Assembly: GCA_964496575.1 (NCBI GenBank)
Contig: CAZCAC010000103.1
Location: 1 to 30,833, forward strand
DNA: 30,833 nt
Direction of reading: 5' to 3'
DNA from: CAZCAC01 sp964496575
Lineage (GTDB): Bacteria > Planctomycetota > UBA1135 > GCA-002686595
This document shows positions 8,232 through 16,817 of this stretch, one piece after another (the stretch's first letter is position 1; each line of letters starts with the position of its first letter). The translations under genes were made by a program, and so were the position numbers. The notes beneath the pieces were generated by a model. That model saw only the letters and a list, made by a program, of their open reading frames with translations, had not been told where the DNA came from and did no database searches.

Positions 8232-11200
8232 CTGTCCTCCTTCGTGATCAGCGCGTTCTGGTCCTCGAACAGGTCCACGGTCCCGAGCCCTTCGATGGTC
8301 ACCCTTCCCCCGCCTGGATCGGGGAGCTCGTCCGGCGGTCGGTCCGGCTCCGCCTGGCGAGTGCAGCGCACGTTCTCGGTGAGCAGCCGTGCCGCGCCTT
8401 TCGAATCGACGATCAGGGCCTCCACGGCCTGCTCGCCGAAGCGCAAGGGCACCACCACCGTCGCCGTCTCCCCGGTGCTCTCCGCCCGCCGCCACGGACC
8501 GCCTCCCGCGCGTGCCGCGGCGAGGATCACTCCCTCCGGACAGGCGATCTCGACTTCGGTCTGTCGGGCGTCGATCGCCTGACCAGCCGGCGGAGCGACG
8601 AGCGTCGACTCCGGCGGCGTGGCGTCGACGCTCACCTGGATCGACTTCTCCACCTGCTGCCCGGCGGCGTCGACCACCCTCACGGTCACGGTGTGGTCGC
8701 CGGCCTGAAGCAGCAGGGTCGCCTCGGTGAGCTCCGTGACCGGGAGCTCCTTCCACAGGCCGCCATCGATCCTGGCCATGGCCAAAGCGCCGGCGGTGTC
8801 GTCGGTGAGCTCGAGCTTCAGGGGGACGATGGGGTTCGAGAGTCGGGCCCCGTTCTCGGGTGCGACGATCGCGAGCGTGGGCTCGGCGTCCTCGCCGGCC
8901 ACGCGGACCACGAGTCGAGCGTTGTTGTTCGTCGGGTTCTGGTCGTCCCACAGGTCGTCGGGATCGACCATCACGAAGAGCTCGCTCACTCCCGGCGTGA
9001 TCGTGAGCGGCAAGCGTGCCCAGGCCGATCCACTGGTCTCGAGATCCTCCACCAGCACGCGGGAGATCTCGACGGGCTCCTTCTCCGGCACCATTCTCAT
9101 GAGAGCCACGTCCAGGAAGGGCGGCGAGAACGAGCCGAGGTTCCGGAGCCGGGCTTCGACGAAGACCTCCTGGCCGGGCGCGAGGTTCGGGGGTCCATCG
9201 AGCCGGACGTCGGGTGCGATCACCGAGAAGTCCGGCCGGGACACGTCGAGCCCTTCGGTGGCCAGCACGGCCTGGTACGCATCGCGCGCCGTCGCCCCCG
9301 CGGACCAGATCGCGGTGGGCGTCAGCTTGAAGGTGAAGCGGAAGTCACTGTTCACCGCGTAGTGGCCGCCGCGGAGGTGCTGCGACTTGATCTCCACCTG
9401 GTTGTCCTCGGGCTTTCCATCCTCCCCGAAGCGGATCGCCCGGGGAGGGACGCGGAAGGCGTAGCCACCCTCCGGGATCGTGTCCTTCAAGCTGCCGAGG
9501 AGCACGTCGTTCAGCACGATGTCCACGTCGTGTTGGTGATACTCGTACGCGGGCAAGGGTAGCGAGAAGCCCATCTCGAGCCACGCGTCCACGATGTTGG
9601 TGGCCTGCCACTTCTCCTCCGTCAGGAACGCGGAGTACTCGAAGACGCCGTCGCCACCGACGTCGGCGTGGGCGAAGTCCACGGACCCGTCTCCGGTGGT
9701 GTCGTCACCGACCCAGCGGGTCTCGCCCTCCTGGAGGCTCCACCGGTCGATCCGACCGTCGCCATCCGTATCCTCCGGCGCGCTCCGCCGTGACCAGTCC
9801 ACCACCGCGGCGTCGAGGTCGCCGGTGCCTTCGAGGCGGGCGCCGAGCCGGGCCAGCTGCTCGCCGTAGTCTTCCGCCTCGGGGTCGAGGCCGGGGACGA
9901 GCAGCACCTGGTACATCTTCTGCCCCTCCGGCATCAATGCCTCGAAGGGCTCCCGGTGCTCCTGGCCGACCGCCGTGGCTACGAGCTCGGTGCTGATCCC
10001 CTCGAAGCCCTCGTGGAGCTCCGGGCGAGCGGTGAAATCCACGGAGCGCCCCTCGAGCAGCAGCCCGTGCAGGATGGTCGGGTCGAAGACCACGCCGGGA
10101 TCCCGGCTGGTGATCGCGAGGTCCGTGAGCGTGTCGCCTTCGTTCTTCAGGCGATAGCGGCGCCCCAGGCCGTGCTGCACCGGGCCGAGGTCCTCGAAGG
10201 CCAGCACGACCTCGGGGAGCCTCACGAAGACCTCGACCGCGGCCTCGTCAGTGACTCCGGAGTCGGCCGTCAACCGCACCGAGAAGCGGTGCTCCGGCGT
10301 GACGACGTCCTGGGCGCTGAGCGCCAGCACGAACTCGCGCTCCTCTCCCGGTCCGATCTCCTGCGGAGCGTCTTCGGAGCCTTCGCCTACGAAGCCCAGC
10401 AGGAGCCGCTCGTCCTCGGGGCGGCCGCAGACCAGGCGCACCGTCCGCGGCACGTCCGCGTGGTTGCGCACCCGGATGGGAATGCGCTGGTCGTAGTCGC
10501 GGTGAATCGTGGCGCCGTACACGGGGCGATCGAAGGCCAGTCCCTTCACTCGCGTCACGCGCCGGACCGGTCCCGGCTCCTCGCCGCCCAGTGGCTGATA
10601 CTCGTAAGCGATGCCGGCGTCGAGGCCACCGAGCAGGATCCGGTGGTCCCGGCCGCTCTCCCCGATCGCCTCCTGCCACTCCGTCTCGCCATCCTTGCGG
10701 TAGCGGACGCCGGTGGGAAGGAAGGCACCGCTGCGCCAGCTGACGGGGGCGTGATTGCCGGTCACCACCGCCCCCTCCTCCGGCAGCAAGTCGAAGTAGC
10801 TCGAGACCCTGAACCGGCGCTCGACCACGGTCTCCTCACCCGCGCGGTCCCGGGCGGTCACGACGAGAAGGTGCTCCGCTTCGCCGCAGCTTCGCCAGGG
10901 CGCGGGCAGGCGGAACGGCGCGGCGTGATCGGTGCCCAGCGGAGTCCCGTCGAGGGTCGCGGAGACGGAGGCGATGGGGGTTCCCGTCCAGCTCATGGCG
11001 CGGACGCTCACCGGCTCGTCGCGAATCACCAGGCCGCCCTCGGTGGGGTAGTCGACGATGGCCACCACGCCGCGGCGCTCGCGGGGTCCTTCCGCCGCGA
11101 CCCAGGTGCGGAGGATGGTCGAGGTGCCGTCGGGGCCGGCGAGCACGGCGCGGGCGGGGTAGATACCTCGTGCGGGATAGCGCCACTCCGCGGAACCCCC

Positions 11201-14032
11201 GGCGGGAATCTCGAGGTCGATCCCTCCCCGGCCATCGGCGTCCACGCCGAGGTTGCCGCCCGCCGGGAGTCCCCCGTAGGCCTGGCGGGAGAAGGTGACC
11301 CGGGTCGGATCGAGGGGGTCGACGACGGCGCTCAGCTCTTCCACCGCCCAGTCGCCCTCTCCCTCTCGGAACAGGACGTAGCCGGGCAGGTGCGTCCGTC
11401 CCCCCGGTCCCCAGGAGTGCATCGTCAGGCGGTAACGGGTGGGGCCGTCGGGCTCCAGTCGAAGCTGGTGCACGGACCCTCCGAACCGGTTCCCTTCAGC
11501 CACCCTCGCTCCGGTGCGGTCGTCGCTCAGCTGGAAGGTGAAGTTGATGGGGTTGAAGAGCCGCAGGGAGTAGGTCCCCTCACGAGGGGCTTCGAACACG
11601 AACCGGTCCACATCCCCGGCCAGGTCGATGGTGCAGGGGCGACCGACGTTGAGCTCGAGGGACCGTACCGGATCGCGATCGAGGGGGACGGTCTCCTCGG
11701 GCTCCGCCCGCTGCAACACCGAGGTGAGCAGGTAGGAGGAGGGCCCGGCGTGGTTGTCACCCCAGGCGCGGGCCTCGGCCCGATACTCGCCGGGCAGGGC
11801 TCCACACCCCACCGCCGCCACACTTCCCGCGAACGCGGTGCGCTCTCCGAGCGAGCGGCCGCGGTCGTCGGAGAGGCTGAGCTGCATCGCGGTCGCGGGA
11901 TCCACGACCTGGACTCCGAGCCAACCCGGGTGGTCCACCGTGAACCGGTAGTGGTCGACGTCGCCGACCGGCATGATGCTCCCGCGGACCGCTTCGCCGA
12001 GGAACGTCGGCACGGCGTAGTTCGTGGAGTCGTTCCGACCCATGAAGTCGAGCTCGTCCGCTGACTCGAAAGTCGCGGTGAGCGAGTAGGGACTGGCCGA
12101 GGAGGCGTTGCCTCCCCAGCACCCCACGTCCACGTAGACCGTGTCCGGGCCTTCGGTGAGGACCTGGGCGGTGCCGGAGGCTCCGGGGAAGGCCACGGTC
12201 GTCGCGAGCTGGCGTCCGTCCCGGCCGCGGATGAAGAGCTCCGTGCTGAAAGCGGGGTGAGTCAGGGTGACGGTCAGGCGACCGGGCCCCGGGATCGGCA
12301 CCAGCCAGGTGTCGCGGTCACCGTTGGGCAGCACGGTGTCCGCGCCGAGGCCCGGGAGGGAGAGTGAACGCACTGCTGCCGCTCCGGGAGGAGGGTCGTC
12401 CACTCCGTCGTCGGGCACGTGCCGGAGCTCGAGCAGATACGGCTCGGTGGATGCGCTCGCACCCCAGACCAGCACCTCCGCGTAGTACCGTCCCGCGGGG
12501 ATGGTTCGCTCCGCGACGCACGGCGCTCCGCCGTAAGCTGTCCACTCCTGGATCAGCTCGCCGTCGTGGTCGAGCAGGCGCAGATGCCGCGCCAGCTCCA
12601 TGGGGGGCAGCACCAGGCGCACCCACCCCGGCCGCTCGAGGTCGAACGAGTAGGTGTCGATGTCCCCCGCCGGCAGCAACCATCCCCGGACTTCCTCTCC
12701 CGATCGGATCTCCCGCGCCTGGCCGGTTCCGTCGCTCGGCTCGAAGGCGTCGGGGCAGGGCTCGAAGGAGACCTGGACCGGGAACTCCGTCTCGCTGGCG
12801 GCCTGCCCCCAGGCCTCGGCCAGCACGAGGTAGTTCCCCGCGGGCACGAGCTCCGAGATGCGGGCCTCGGTCCCGGCGTAGACCCTGACCTCGCGCACCG
12901 TCTTCCCCAGCGGGTCCAGGAGGGCGAGGTGGAAGGCGATGGGCAGGTTCGGTCCCGCCGTGGCGGTCACGCGGCCGGCGCAGTTCAGGTGGAAGCGGAA
13001 CCCGTCGATGTCGCCGACGGGGTGCACTCGTGCCAGGACGGTCTGCCCGGGGAGGATCTCCTGTGATCCGTCCGCGGGCGCGTTCGGTTCGGCCTCGGGG
13101 ATGGGGGGGAGGGGAGACAGGGCGATCTTCACCGGCTCCTTCGCGTCCAACCGCGCGCGCACCGTCGCCGCCGCGAAGCCCTCGGCCTCGGCGTGCACCG
13201 TCGTCAGGGTCCGGACGACATCCATCCGCCCGTCTTCACCCGCGCGGTTCAGTCGTCCGGTGGTGATTCCCTCGAGCTGGGCCACGCCGCCTCGCCCCGT
13301 CGTCGCCTCGGCCGCGATCCCGGCCGGCCACGCCTCGGCGATGGCGACTCGAGCGCCTTCGATCGGCTGTTCGGTCACTCCGTGGACCACGAGGACGTGA
13401 AGACTCCGTGCGATAGTCTCGCGGGTGAGCGTGAAGGCGATCTCGTTGGCTTCCGGAACGAGGACGATCTCCGAAGTGGACGGGGAACACCCCGCGGCGG
13501 AGATCTCCGCGTCGTAGCGGCCGACAGGCACCCCCGAGGCGGCGAACACACCCTCGGGGTCGGTCTGCCCGCTGATCACTCCGCGCACCGTGGCCGCCAC
13601 CTCGACCGGAGTCAGCTGCACCCGCGCGCCCACCACGACATGCCCGCCCACACCGGTCGTCACCGTGGCTCGCACCGTCGCCGGCCTGACCGGTACCAGG
13701 GCGACCTCGATCGGTTCACGTCGCCCCGCGGGGAGAAGGACCTGTCGCGAGACGCGATAGAACCCCGGGTGTTCCACGGCGAGCAGGCAATTGCCCTCCG
13801 GAATCCCGTCCACGATCAGCTTGCCGTCCTGACCGGTGGCGGCGAACCGCCCGGCGATCCTGACGAAGACCCCCGCGACGGCTGCACCGTTGTCCGCTCG
13901 CTTCACCTGGACCTCGACTGGCCCTGGCGGTGCCTGGGGCGCGGCACTCAGGTGGGGTGGTGCCATCAGGACGCATCCGAGCGAAACGATGCTGAGAATC
14001 GACCGCAAAACGACACACCGGACCATACGCAT
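8228..14032 (-). CDS. 1934-aa multi-domain surface protein (CarboxypepD_reg, PPC-like, CARDB, Ig-like)
   Basis: A signal peptide (1 to about 31) is followed by carboxypeptidase-regulatory-like beta-sandwiches at about 37-113, 115-203 and 208-307. Five pre-peptidase-C-like repeats of 115-120 aa come next, each marked by a GDxD turn (Asp341, 457, 572, 691, 807) followed by an aromatic strand such as YSFDLE or YRFTVD. Further segments are Ig or FnIII-like sandwiches (about 985-1375), a Ca-binding-like Asp cluster (DTDGDGRID at 1421-1429, DTTGDGSVDF at 1444-1453, DVGGDGVFEY at 1457-1466), a CARDB-like domain (about 1600-1710) and two Ig-like domains with a VSVDATPPES linker at 1801-1810. There is no catalytic domain, so an extracellular adhesin or scaffold is likely. 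AGGAGG seven bases before ATG 14032 fixes the start. The last codons overlap the start of the next gene. It carries none of the C-terminal modules seen in its neighbours. Confidence 0.9.
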   Translation of the reverse strand: MRMVRCVVLRSILSIVSLGCVLMAPPHLSAAPQAPPGPVEVQVKRADNGAAVAGVFVRIAGRFAATGQDGKLIVDGIPEGNCLLAVEHPGFYRVSRQVLLPAGRREPIEVALVPVRPATVRATVTTGVGGHVVVGARVQLTPVEVAATVRGVISGQTDPEGVFAASGVPVGRYDAEISAAGCSPSTSEIVLVPEANEIAFTLTRETIARSLHVLVVHGVTEQPIEGARVAIAEAWPAGIAAEATTGRGGVAQLEGITTGRLNRAGEDGRMDVVRTLTTVHAEAEGFAAATVRARLDAKEPVKIALSPLPPIPEAEPNAPADGSQEILPGQTVLARVHPVGDIDGFRFHLNCAGRVTATAGPNLPIAFHLALLDPLGKTVREVRVYAGTEARISELVPAGNYLVLAEAWGQAASETEFPVQVSFEPCPDAFEPSDGTGQAREIRSGEEVRGWLLPAGDIDTYSFDLERPGWVRLVLPPMELARHLRLLDHDGELIQEWTAYGGAPCVAERTIPAGRYYAEVLVWGASASTEPYLLELRHVPDDGVDDPPPGAAAVRSLSLPGLGADTVLPNGDRDTWLVPIPGPGRLTVTLTHPAFSTELFIRGRDGRQLATTVAFPGASGTAQVLTEGPDTVYVDVGCWGGNASSASPYSLTATFESADELDFMGRNDSTNYAVPTFLGEAVRGSIMPVGDVDHYRFTVDHPGWLGVQVVDPATAMQLSLSDDRGRSLGERTAFAGSVAAVGCGALPGEYRAEARAWGDNHAGPSSYLLTSVLQRAEPEETVPLDRDPVRSLELNVGRPCTIDLAGDVDRFVFEAPREGTYSLRLFNPINFTFQLSDDRTGARVAEGNRFGGSVHQLRLEPDGPTRYRLTMHSWGPGGRTHLPGYVLFREGEGDWAVEELSAVVDPLDPTRVTFSRQAYGGLPAGGNLGVDADGRGGIDLEIPAGGSAEWRYPARGIYPARAVLAGPDGTSTILRTWVAAEGPRERRGVVAIVDYPTEGGLVIRDEPVSVRAMSWTGTPIASVSATLDGTPLGTDHAAPFRLPAPWRSCGEAEHLLVVTARDRAGEETVVERRFRVSSYFDLLPEEGAVVTGNHAPVSWRSGAFLPTGVRYRKDGETEWQEAIGESGRDHRILLGGLDAGIAYEYQPLGGEEPGPVRRVTRVKGLAFDRPVYGATIHRDYDQRIPIRVRNHADVPRTVRLVCGRPEDERLLLGFVGEGSEDAPQEIGPGEEREFVLALSAQDVVTPEHRFSVRLTADSGVTDEAAVEVFVRLPEVVLAFEDLGPVQHGLGRRYRLKNEGDTLTDLAITSRDPGVVFDPTILHGLLLEGRSVDFTARPELHEGFEGISTELVATAVGQEHREPFEALMPEGQKMYQVLLVPGLDPEAEDYGEQLARLGARLEGTGDLDAAVVDWSRRSAPEDTDGDGRIDRWSLQEGETRWVGDDTTGDGSVDFAHADVGGDGVFEYSAFLTEEKWQATNIVDAWLEMGFSLPLPAYEYHQHDVDIVLNDVLLGSLKDTIPEGGYAFRVPPRAIRFGEDGKPEDNQVEIKSQHLRGGHYAVNSDFRFTFKLTPTAIWSAGATARDAYQAVLATEGLDVSRPDFSVIAPDVRLDGPPNLAPGQEVFVEARLRNLGSFSPPFLDVALMRMVPEKEPVEISRVLVEDLETSGSAWARLPLTITPGVSELFVMVDPDDLWDDQNPTNNNARLVVRVAGEDAEPTLAIVAPENGARLSNPIVPLKLELTDDTAGALAMARIDGGLWKELPVTELTEATLLLQAGDHTVTVRVVDAAGQQVEKSIQVSVDATPPESTLVAPPAGQAIDARQTEVEIACPEGVILAAARAGGGPWRRAESTGETATVVVPLRFGEQAVEALIVDSKGAARLLTENVRCTRQAEPDRPPDELPDPGGGRVTIEGLGTVDLFEDQNALITKEDR
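8236..8242 (-). promoter_or_regulatory. Shine-Dalgarno AAGGAGG inside the end of the 1934-aa gene
   Basis: AAGGAGG on the minus strand lies inside the last codons of the large gene, just before an ATGATGA overlap. It is placed to reinitiate ribosomes on the 354-aa gene. Its spacing is 4 bases to the first ATG and 7 to the second. Confidence 0.85.
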
Positions 14033-14302
14033 GGGAACCCTCCTGCGGGTTTCCCGGGAGTCTAGGTCTGTCGCACCTCCGTTTCGCGGTCAAATGTGGA
14101 TTCACAGGTCGTACCGTCGCGACCCGGACCACCGACAACGGCGCTCAACACCCCGACCAACTTCCATTGGGCCGGGTTCGAACGATGAGGCCGTGCAGAA
14201 CGTCGACTTCCAGCGAAAGTGCGTGATGGTGTGCGACACCCTGTTCCACCGCCGCCCTGGTAACGGCTCTCTCTCGAGCAGCTCTCCTCGGCAGGTATGG
14301 AG

Positions 14303-15364
14303 TCAGGGGAAGATCGCGAACTCGATCCCGTTCGTCAGACCGCTGGGGAAGGCGGCCTGCGGATCACGCGACCAGAACTGAGCGTATACCCGGGTTCCCA
14401 CGGTCAGTGAGGGGTCGATACCGCTCTGAATCCAGGCGCCCATGTCGAAGGCGTAGGTTCCCGAGCAGTCCAGCGGAGGCGGGTTGCCGCCGGAAGACTG
14501 CACCGGCGTGCGTCGGTGCGGGGGTCCCAAGCAGAGCGTGCCGCCCTGGAAGGGGATGTCGCGCTCGGCGAAACCGTAGAGCAGGAGCCCGGCCTGGTTG
14601 TTCAGGACGTTCGTCGCCTCGATGGTGAAGGAGGAGGCGCCGGAGACCGACGCGCTCCCGGTGGAATCGATCGAGGGCAGGCAACTCTGGCTGTTGATCA
14701 TCGCGTCGCAGTAGCTGGCGCCCGAGAGTCGCGTCAGCGTGAACGTGCCGAGCGGGGTGATCCCGAAGAAGGGACCACCGGTCTGGAGGGCGATCGGATC
14801 CGCTGGATTCGTGTCCTGATTCGGTGAATTGAAGTTTGCACCGCTATCCGTTCCCGCGTCCCACGCATAGAGCTCGATGGTCACCGTGTCGATCCACCGG
14901 CCGTCTTGAATCAGCTCGTAGCCGTCGACACCCACGAACCAGTCAGGGCTCGGAGCGATCATCGTGACCATCGTGAACAGGGGATGTGTCTCGCTCGCGG
15001 TGAAGGTGCGAGTCGCCGAGTCGGGCGAACCGATACCCGGCCCCGTCAGGCGCTCGTAGGCATTGCCCTGCTGAATGGCAGCGTTGATCTCCACGGTCAG
15101 GCCGCTCGTGGAGCCGGTCTCCGCCATGGATTCGATGCCGTTGGTCGCCAGGCCACCGTCGCTCCAGAAGTGGTGGTTCGCGTTGTGCGTCGCCCCGATC
15201 AGCGGTGAGAAGTGGGCCCCGGCAGGGAAGGCGCCGGGATGAGTCGCATTGCTCCAGGTCGCGTCAAAGCGGAGCTCGAACTCCGCCGTCGGGCTGGACT
15301 GCGCGATGAGCGGCGACGGGCAGAGGATGAGAGGGATCAGGCAGGCTCGGAGGTGGGGGATCAT
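14303..15364 (-). CDS. Secreted Spondin_N-domain protein with a type-2 C-terminal module
   Basis: This 353-aa protein has a signal peptide (1 to about 21, cleavage near LIAQSS). A Spondin_N domain follows (about 26-212), recognisable by FELRFDATWSNATHP, AHFSPLIGATHN, NGIESMAETG, the hallmark MIAPSPDWFVGVD, and YAWDAGTDSG. Bacterial Spondin_N proteins are known, but their function is not. The C-terminal 137 residues (from about 217) form a separate module beginning SYCDAMINSQSC. It has TPVQSSGGNPPPLDCSG in its middle and ends QFWSRDP, GLTNGIEFAIFP at the stop. I recall this module as a recurring C-terminus of planctomycete exported proteins. ATG 15364 starts the signal peptide; no Shine-Dalgarno is visible. 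It is flanked by same-strand exported-protein genes. Confidence 0.88.
   Translation of the reverse strand: MIPHLRACLIPLILCPSPLIAQSSPTAEFELRFDATWSNATHPGAFPAGAHFSPLIGATHNANHHFWSDGGLATNGIESMAETGSTSGLTVEINAAIQQGNAYERLTGPGIGSPDSATRTFTASETHPLFTMVTMIAPSPDWFVGVDGYELIQDGRWIDTVTIELYAWDAGTDSGANFNSPNQDTNPADPIALQTGGPFFGITPLGTFTLTRLSGASYCDAMINSQSCLPSIDSTGSASVSGASSFTIEATNVLNNQAGLLLYGFAERDIPFQGGTLCLGPPHRRTPVQSSGGNPPPLDCSGTYAFDMGAWIQSGIDPSLTVGTRVYAQFWSRDPQAAFPSGLTNGIEFAIFP
14306..14716 (-). repeat. Type-2 C-terminal module (single copy)
   Basis: The module is about 137 aa, starting YCDAMINSQSC and ending TNGIEFAIFP. It differs from the four Cys-rich copies over most of its length. It shares their final layout: an aromatic strand with QxWxR, then TNGxE, then a last Pro at the stop codon. 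Confidence 0.7.
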
Positions 15365-15477
15365 CGCGGTCGCGTGGGTAGTGGAGCTGGAACAACACCG
15401 CCTACGCGCCCGTCGACCACGTTGTGACCGCTGAAGCGATCGATCCCGCGCCCGGCCGTTCCACGGCTACGCCCGCA

Positions 15478-16680
15478 TCAAGGCCCCCAGGTAATAGCGT
15501 ACCCATTGGTGGTGTTGAAGCCGGAGGCACATGGCGACCCGGTCGGATTCCCGTACCAGCACTGATAGTACTTGGTGTCGCCGGGTTGGATGTTCCCGGC
15601 TTGCAGTGAGATCGGCTGTGGGTACCCGGAGGTGTCGGAGCTGCCCGTTGCATCGGAGAGGCGGTAACCGAGTCGAATCGCTTGGCCGCCGGCGCACCGC
15701 AGACCATCCCCCCAGACGAGGCCGGGGGAGAGGTCGTTGTTCGCCTGGAAGTAGAGGCCGGAACTGGACGGCTCCAGACCAGTCGCGGCCAGGATCAGGG
15801 TGTCGGCCGTCAGGCTGGCATCGCCGCTGCCCACCAGCTGCGCGCCCGAGGCGAAGGCGCCGTTGGCACAGCCGGATTCGGGCACGCTGCCGTCGTTGTC
15901 GTTGCCGCAGGGGCAGGGCGTATCGCTGCCCGGATCGCCGAAGCAGTAGGCCTGGCCGGGGGTCGGGTCGAACAGATCGCCGATCTCGGCAGCGGTGAGA
16001 GCGGTGTCGTAGATCCGCAGCTCGTCGATGGCCCCGTCGAAGTAGTACTGGGTGTTCTGGGAGTCCCTGCCGATGAACAGATCCTTGCTCTCGCTCGCGT
16101 TGGGAGTGGGCATGTTGGGGGTCATGCCATCGTACTGCGCATCGAGGTAGAAGGTCATGTCACCGGATTGCTGATAGACGACGGCAACGTGATGCCATTC
16201 TCCCAGCGGGACCGGGGTATCGGAGATGCCGTACGGGCTGCCGCCACCTGACATGTGCTGCCACACCCGGCCGACGCGAGCCGAGTCTGCCGACCCTCTG
16301 ATCCCGAAGATCCAACCGCAGGTATTGCACGCACCTCGCTTGCCGGCGATGGAGTCCAGGTAGGACACGTCCCGCGTCACCTCCATCACCCAGGCGGCGA
16401 TGGTGTAGTCCGTGCCTGAGAGCCGCAGGGCTTGCGTGTCGGCCACCTGGATGAAGTCATCGACACCATCGAACAGGTAGGCCCGGTTCGGTACACCATC
16501 ACGATCGGCGGTCAGGGTGGCTCCGTTCACGGTGCCGTGGTGCCCGTTCCCGCTCGCGTCGTCGGCATTGCCGTCGAACGTGTAGTGCGCAACCAGGCCC
16601 GCTCTCAGGTCGGCGTGAGCGAGGCTCGAGCTGACGCCCAGTACGACGAGGCCGAGCAGGATTCCACGAGGAGGGTTCAT
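15478..16680 (-). CDS. Secreted LamG (concanavalin-like) protein with Cys-rich C-terminal module
   Basis: This 400-aa protein has a signal peptide (1 to about 23). A LamG/concanavalin-A-like jelly roll follows (about 25-238), with the typical opening GLVAHYTFDGNADDASGNGH, RAYLFDGVDDFIQV, TIAAWV, GEWHHVAVVYQ, MTFYLDAQ and the closing IDELRIYDTALTAAEI. Such domains bind glycans or act as passive modules. Residues about 243-400 are the Cys-rich module (AYCFGDPGSDTPCPCGNDND, ending AITWGP). ATG 16680 is chosen over upstream in-frame starts because it places the signal peptide correctly and has AAGGA about ten bases before it. The role is probably extracellular binding, with the C-terminal module supplying sorting or attachment. 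Confidence 0.9.
   Translation of the reverse strand: MNPPRGILLGLVVLGVSSSLAHADLRAGLVAHYTFDGNADDASGNGHHGTVNGATLTADRDGVPNRAYLFDGVDDFIQVADTQALRLSGTDYTIAAWVMEVTRDVSYLDSIAGKRGACNTCGWIFGIRGSADSARVGRVWQHMSGGGSPYGISDTPVPLGEWHHVAVVYQQSGDMTFYLDAQYDGMTPNMPTPNASESKDLFIGRDSQNTQYYFDGAIDELRIYDTALTAAEIGDLFDPTPGQAYCFGDPGSDTPCPCGNDNDGSVPESGCANGAFASGAQLVGSGDASLTADTLILAATGLEPSSSGLYFQANNDLSPGLVWGDGLRCAGGQAIRLGYRLSDATGSSDTSGYPQPISLQAGNIQPGDTKYYQCWYGNPTGSPCASGFNTTNGYAITWGP
15481..15954 (-). repeat. Cys-rich C-terminal module, copy B
   Basis: This is the second copy, with all seven Cys in the same spacing as copy A and ending TWGP. It contains SGLYFQANNDLSPGLVWGDG, GDTKYYQCWYGNPTG and FNTTNGY. Confidence 0.88.
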
Positions 16681-16817
16681 CGTTCGATTGTCCTTCAGGG
16701 GCTCTGGAAGCCGGATCTGGAAGAGCCGTAGGCGCGTGATCATCGGCACGACGCCGCGGAGCTGATCGTCGGAGGTGTCACCGCGCCAACCATGCTAGCA
16801 AGGATACGGAATCCGGG

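Noticed and set aside
6843..8582. Open frame of 579 codons on the + strand
   Set aside because: It spans the HEAT start, an intergenic gap and the 354-aa gene in antisense, and shows no coherent domain.
9956..12064. Open frame of 702 codons on the + strand inside the 1934-aa gene
   Set aside because: It is antisense to a well-supported gene with clear domains. Its product is Arg/Gly/Val-rich with no recognisable motif, as expected from high-GC codon bias.
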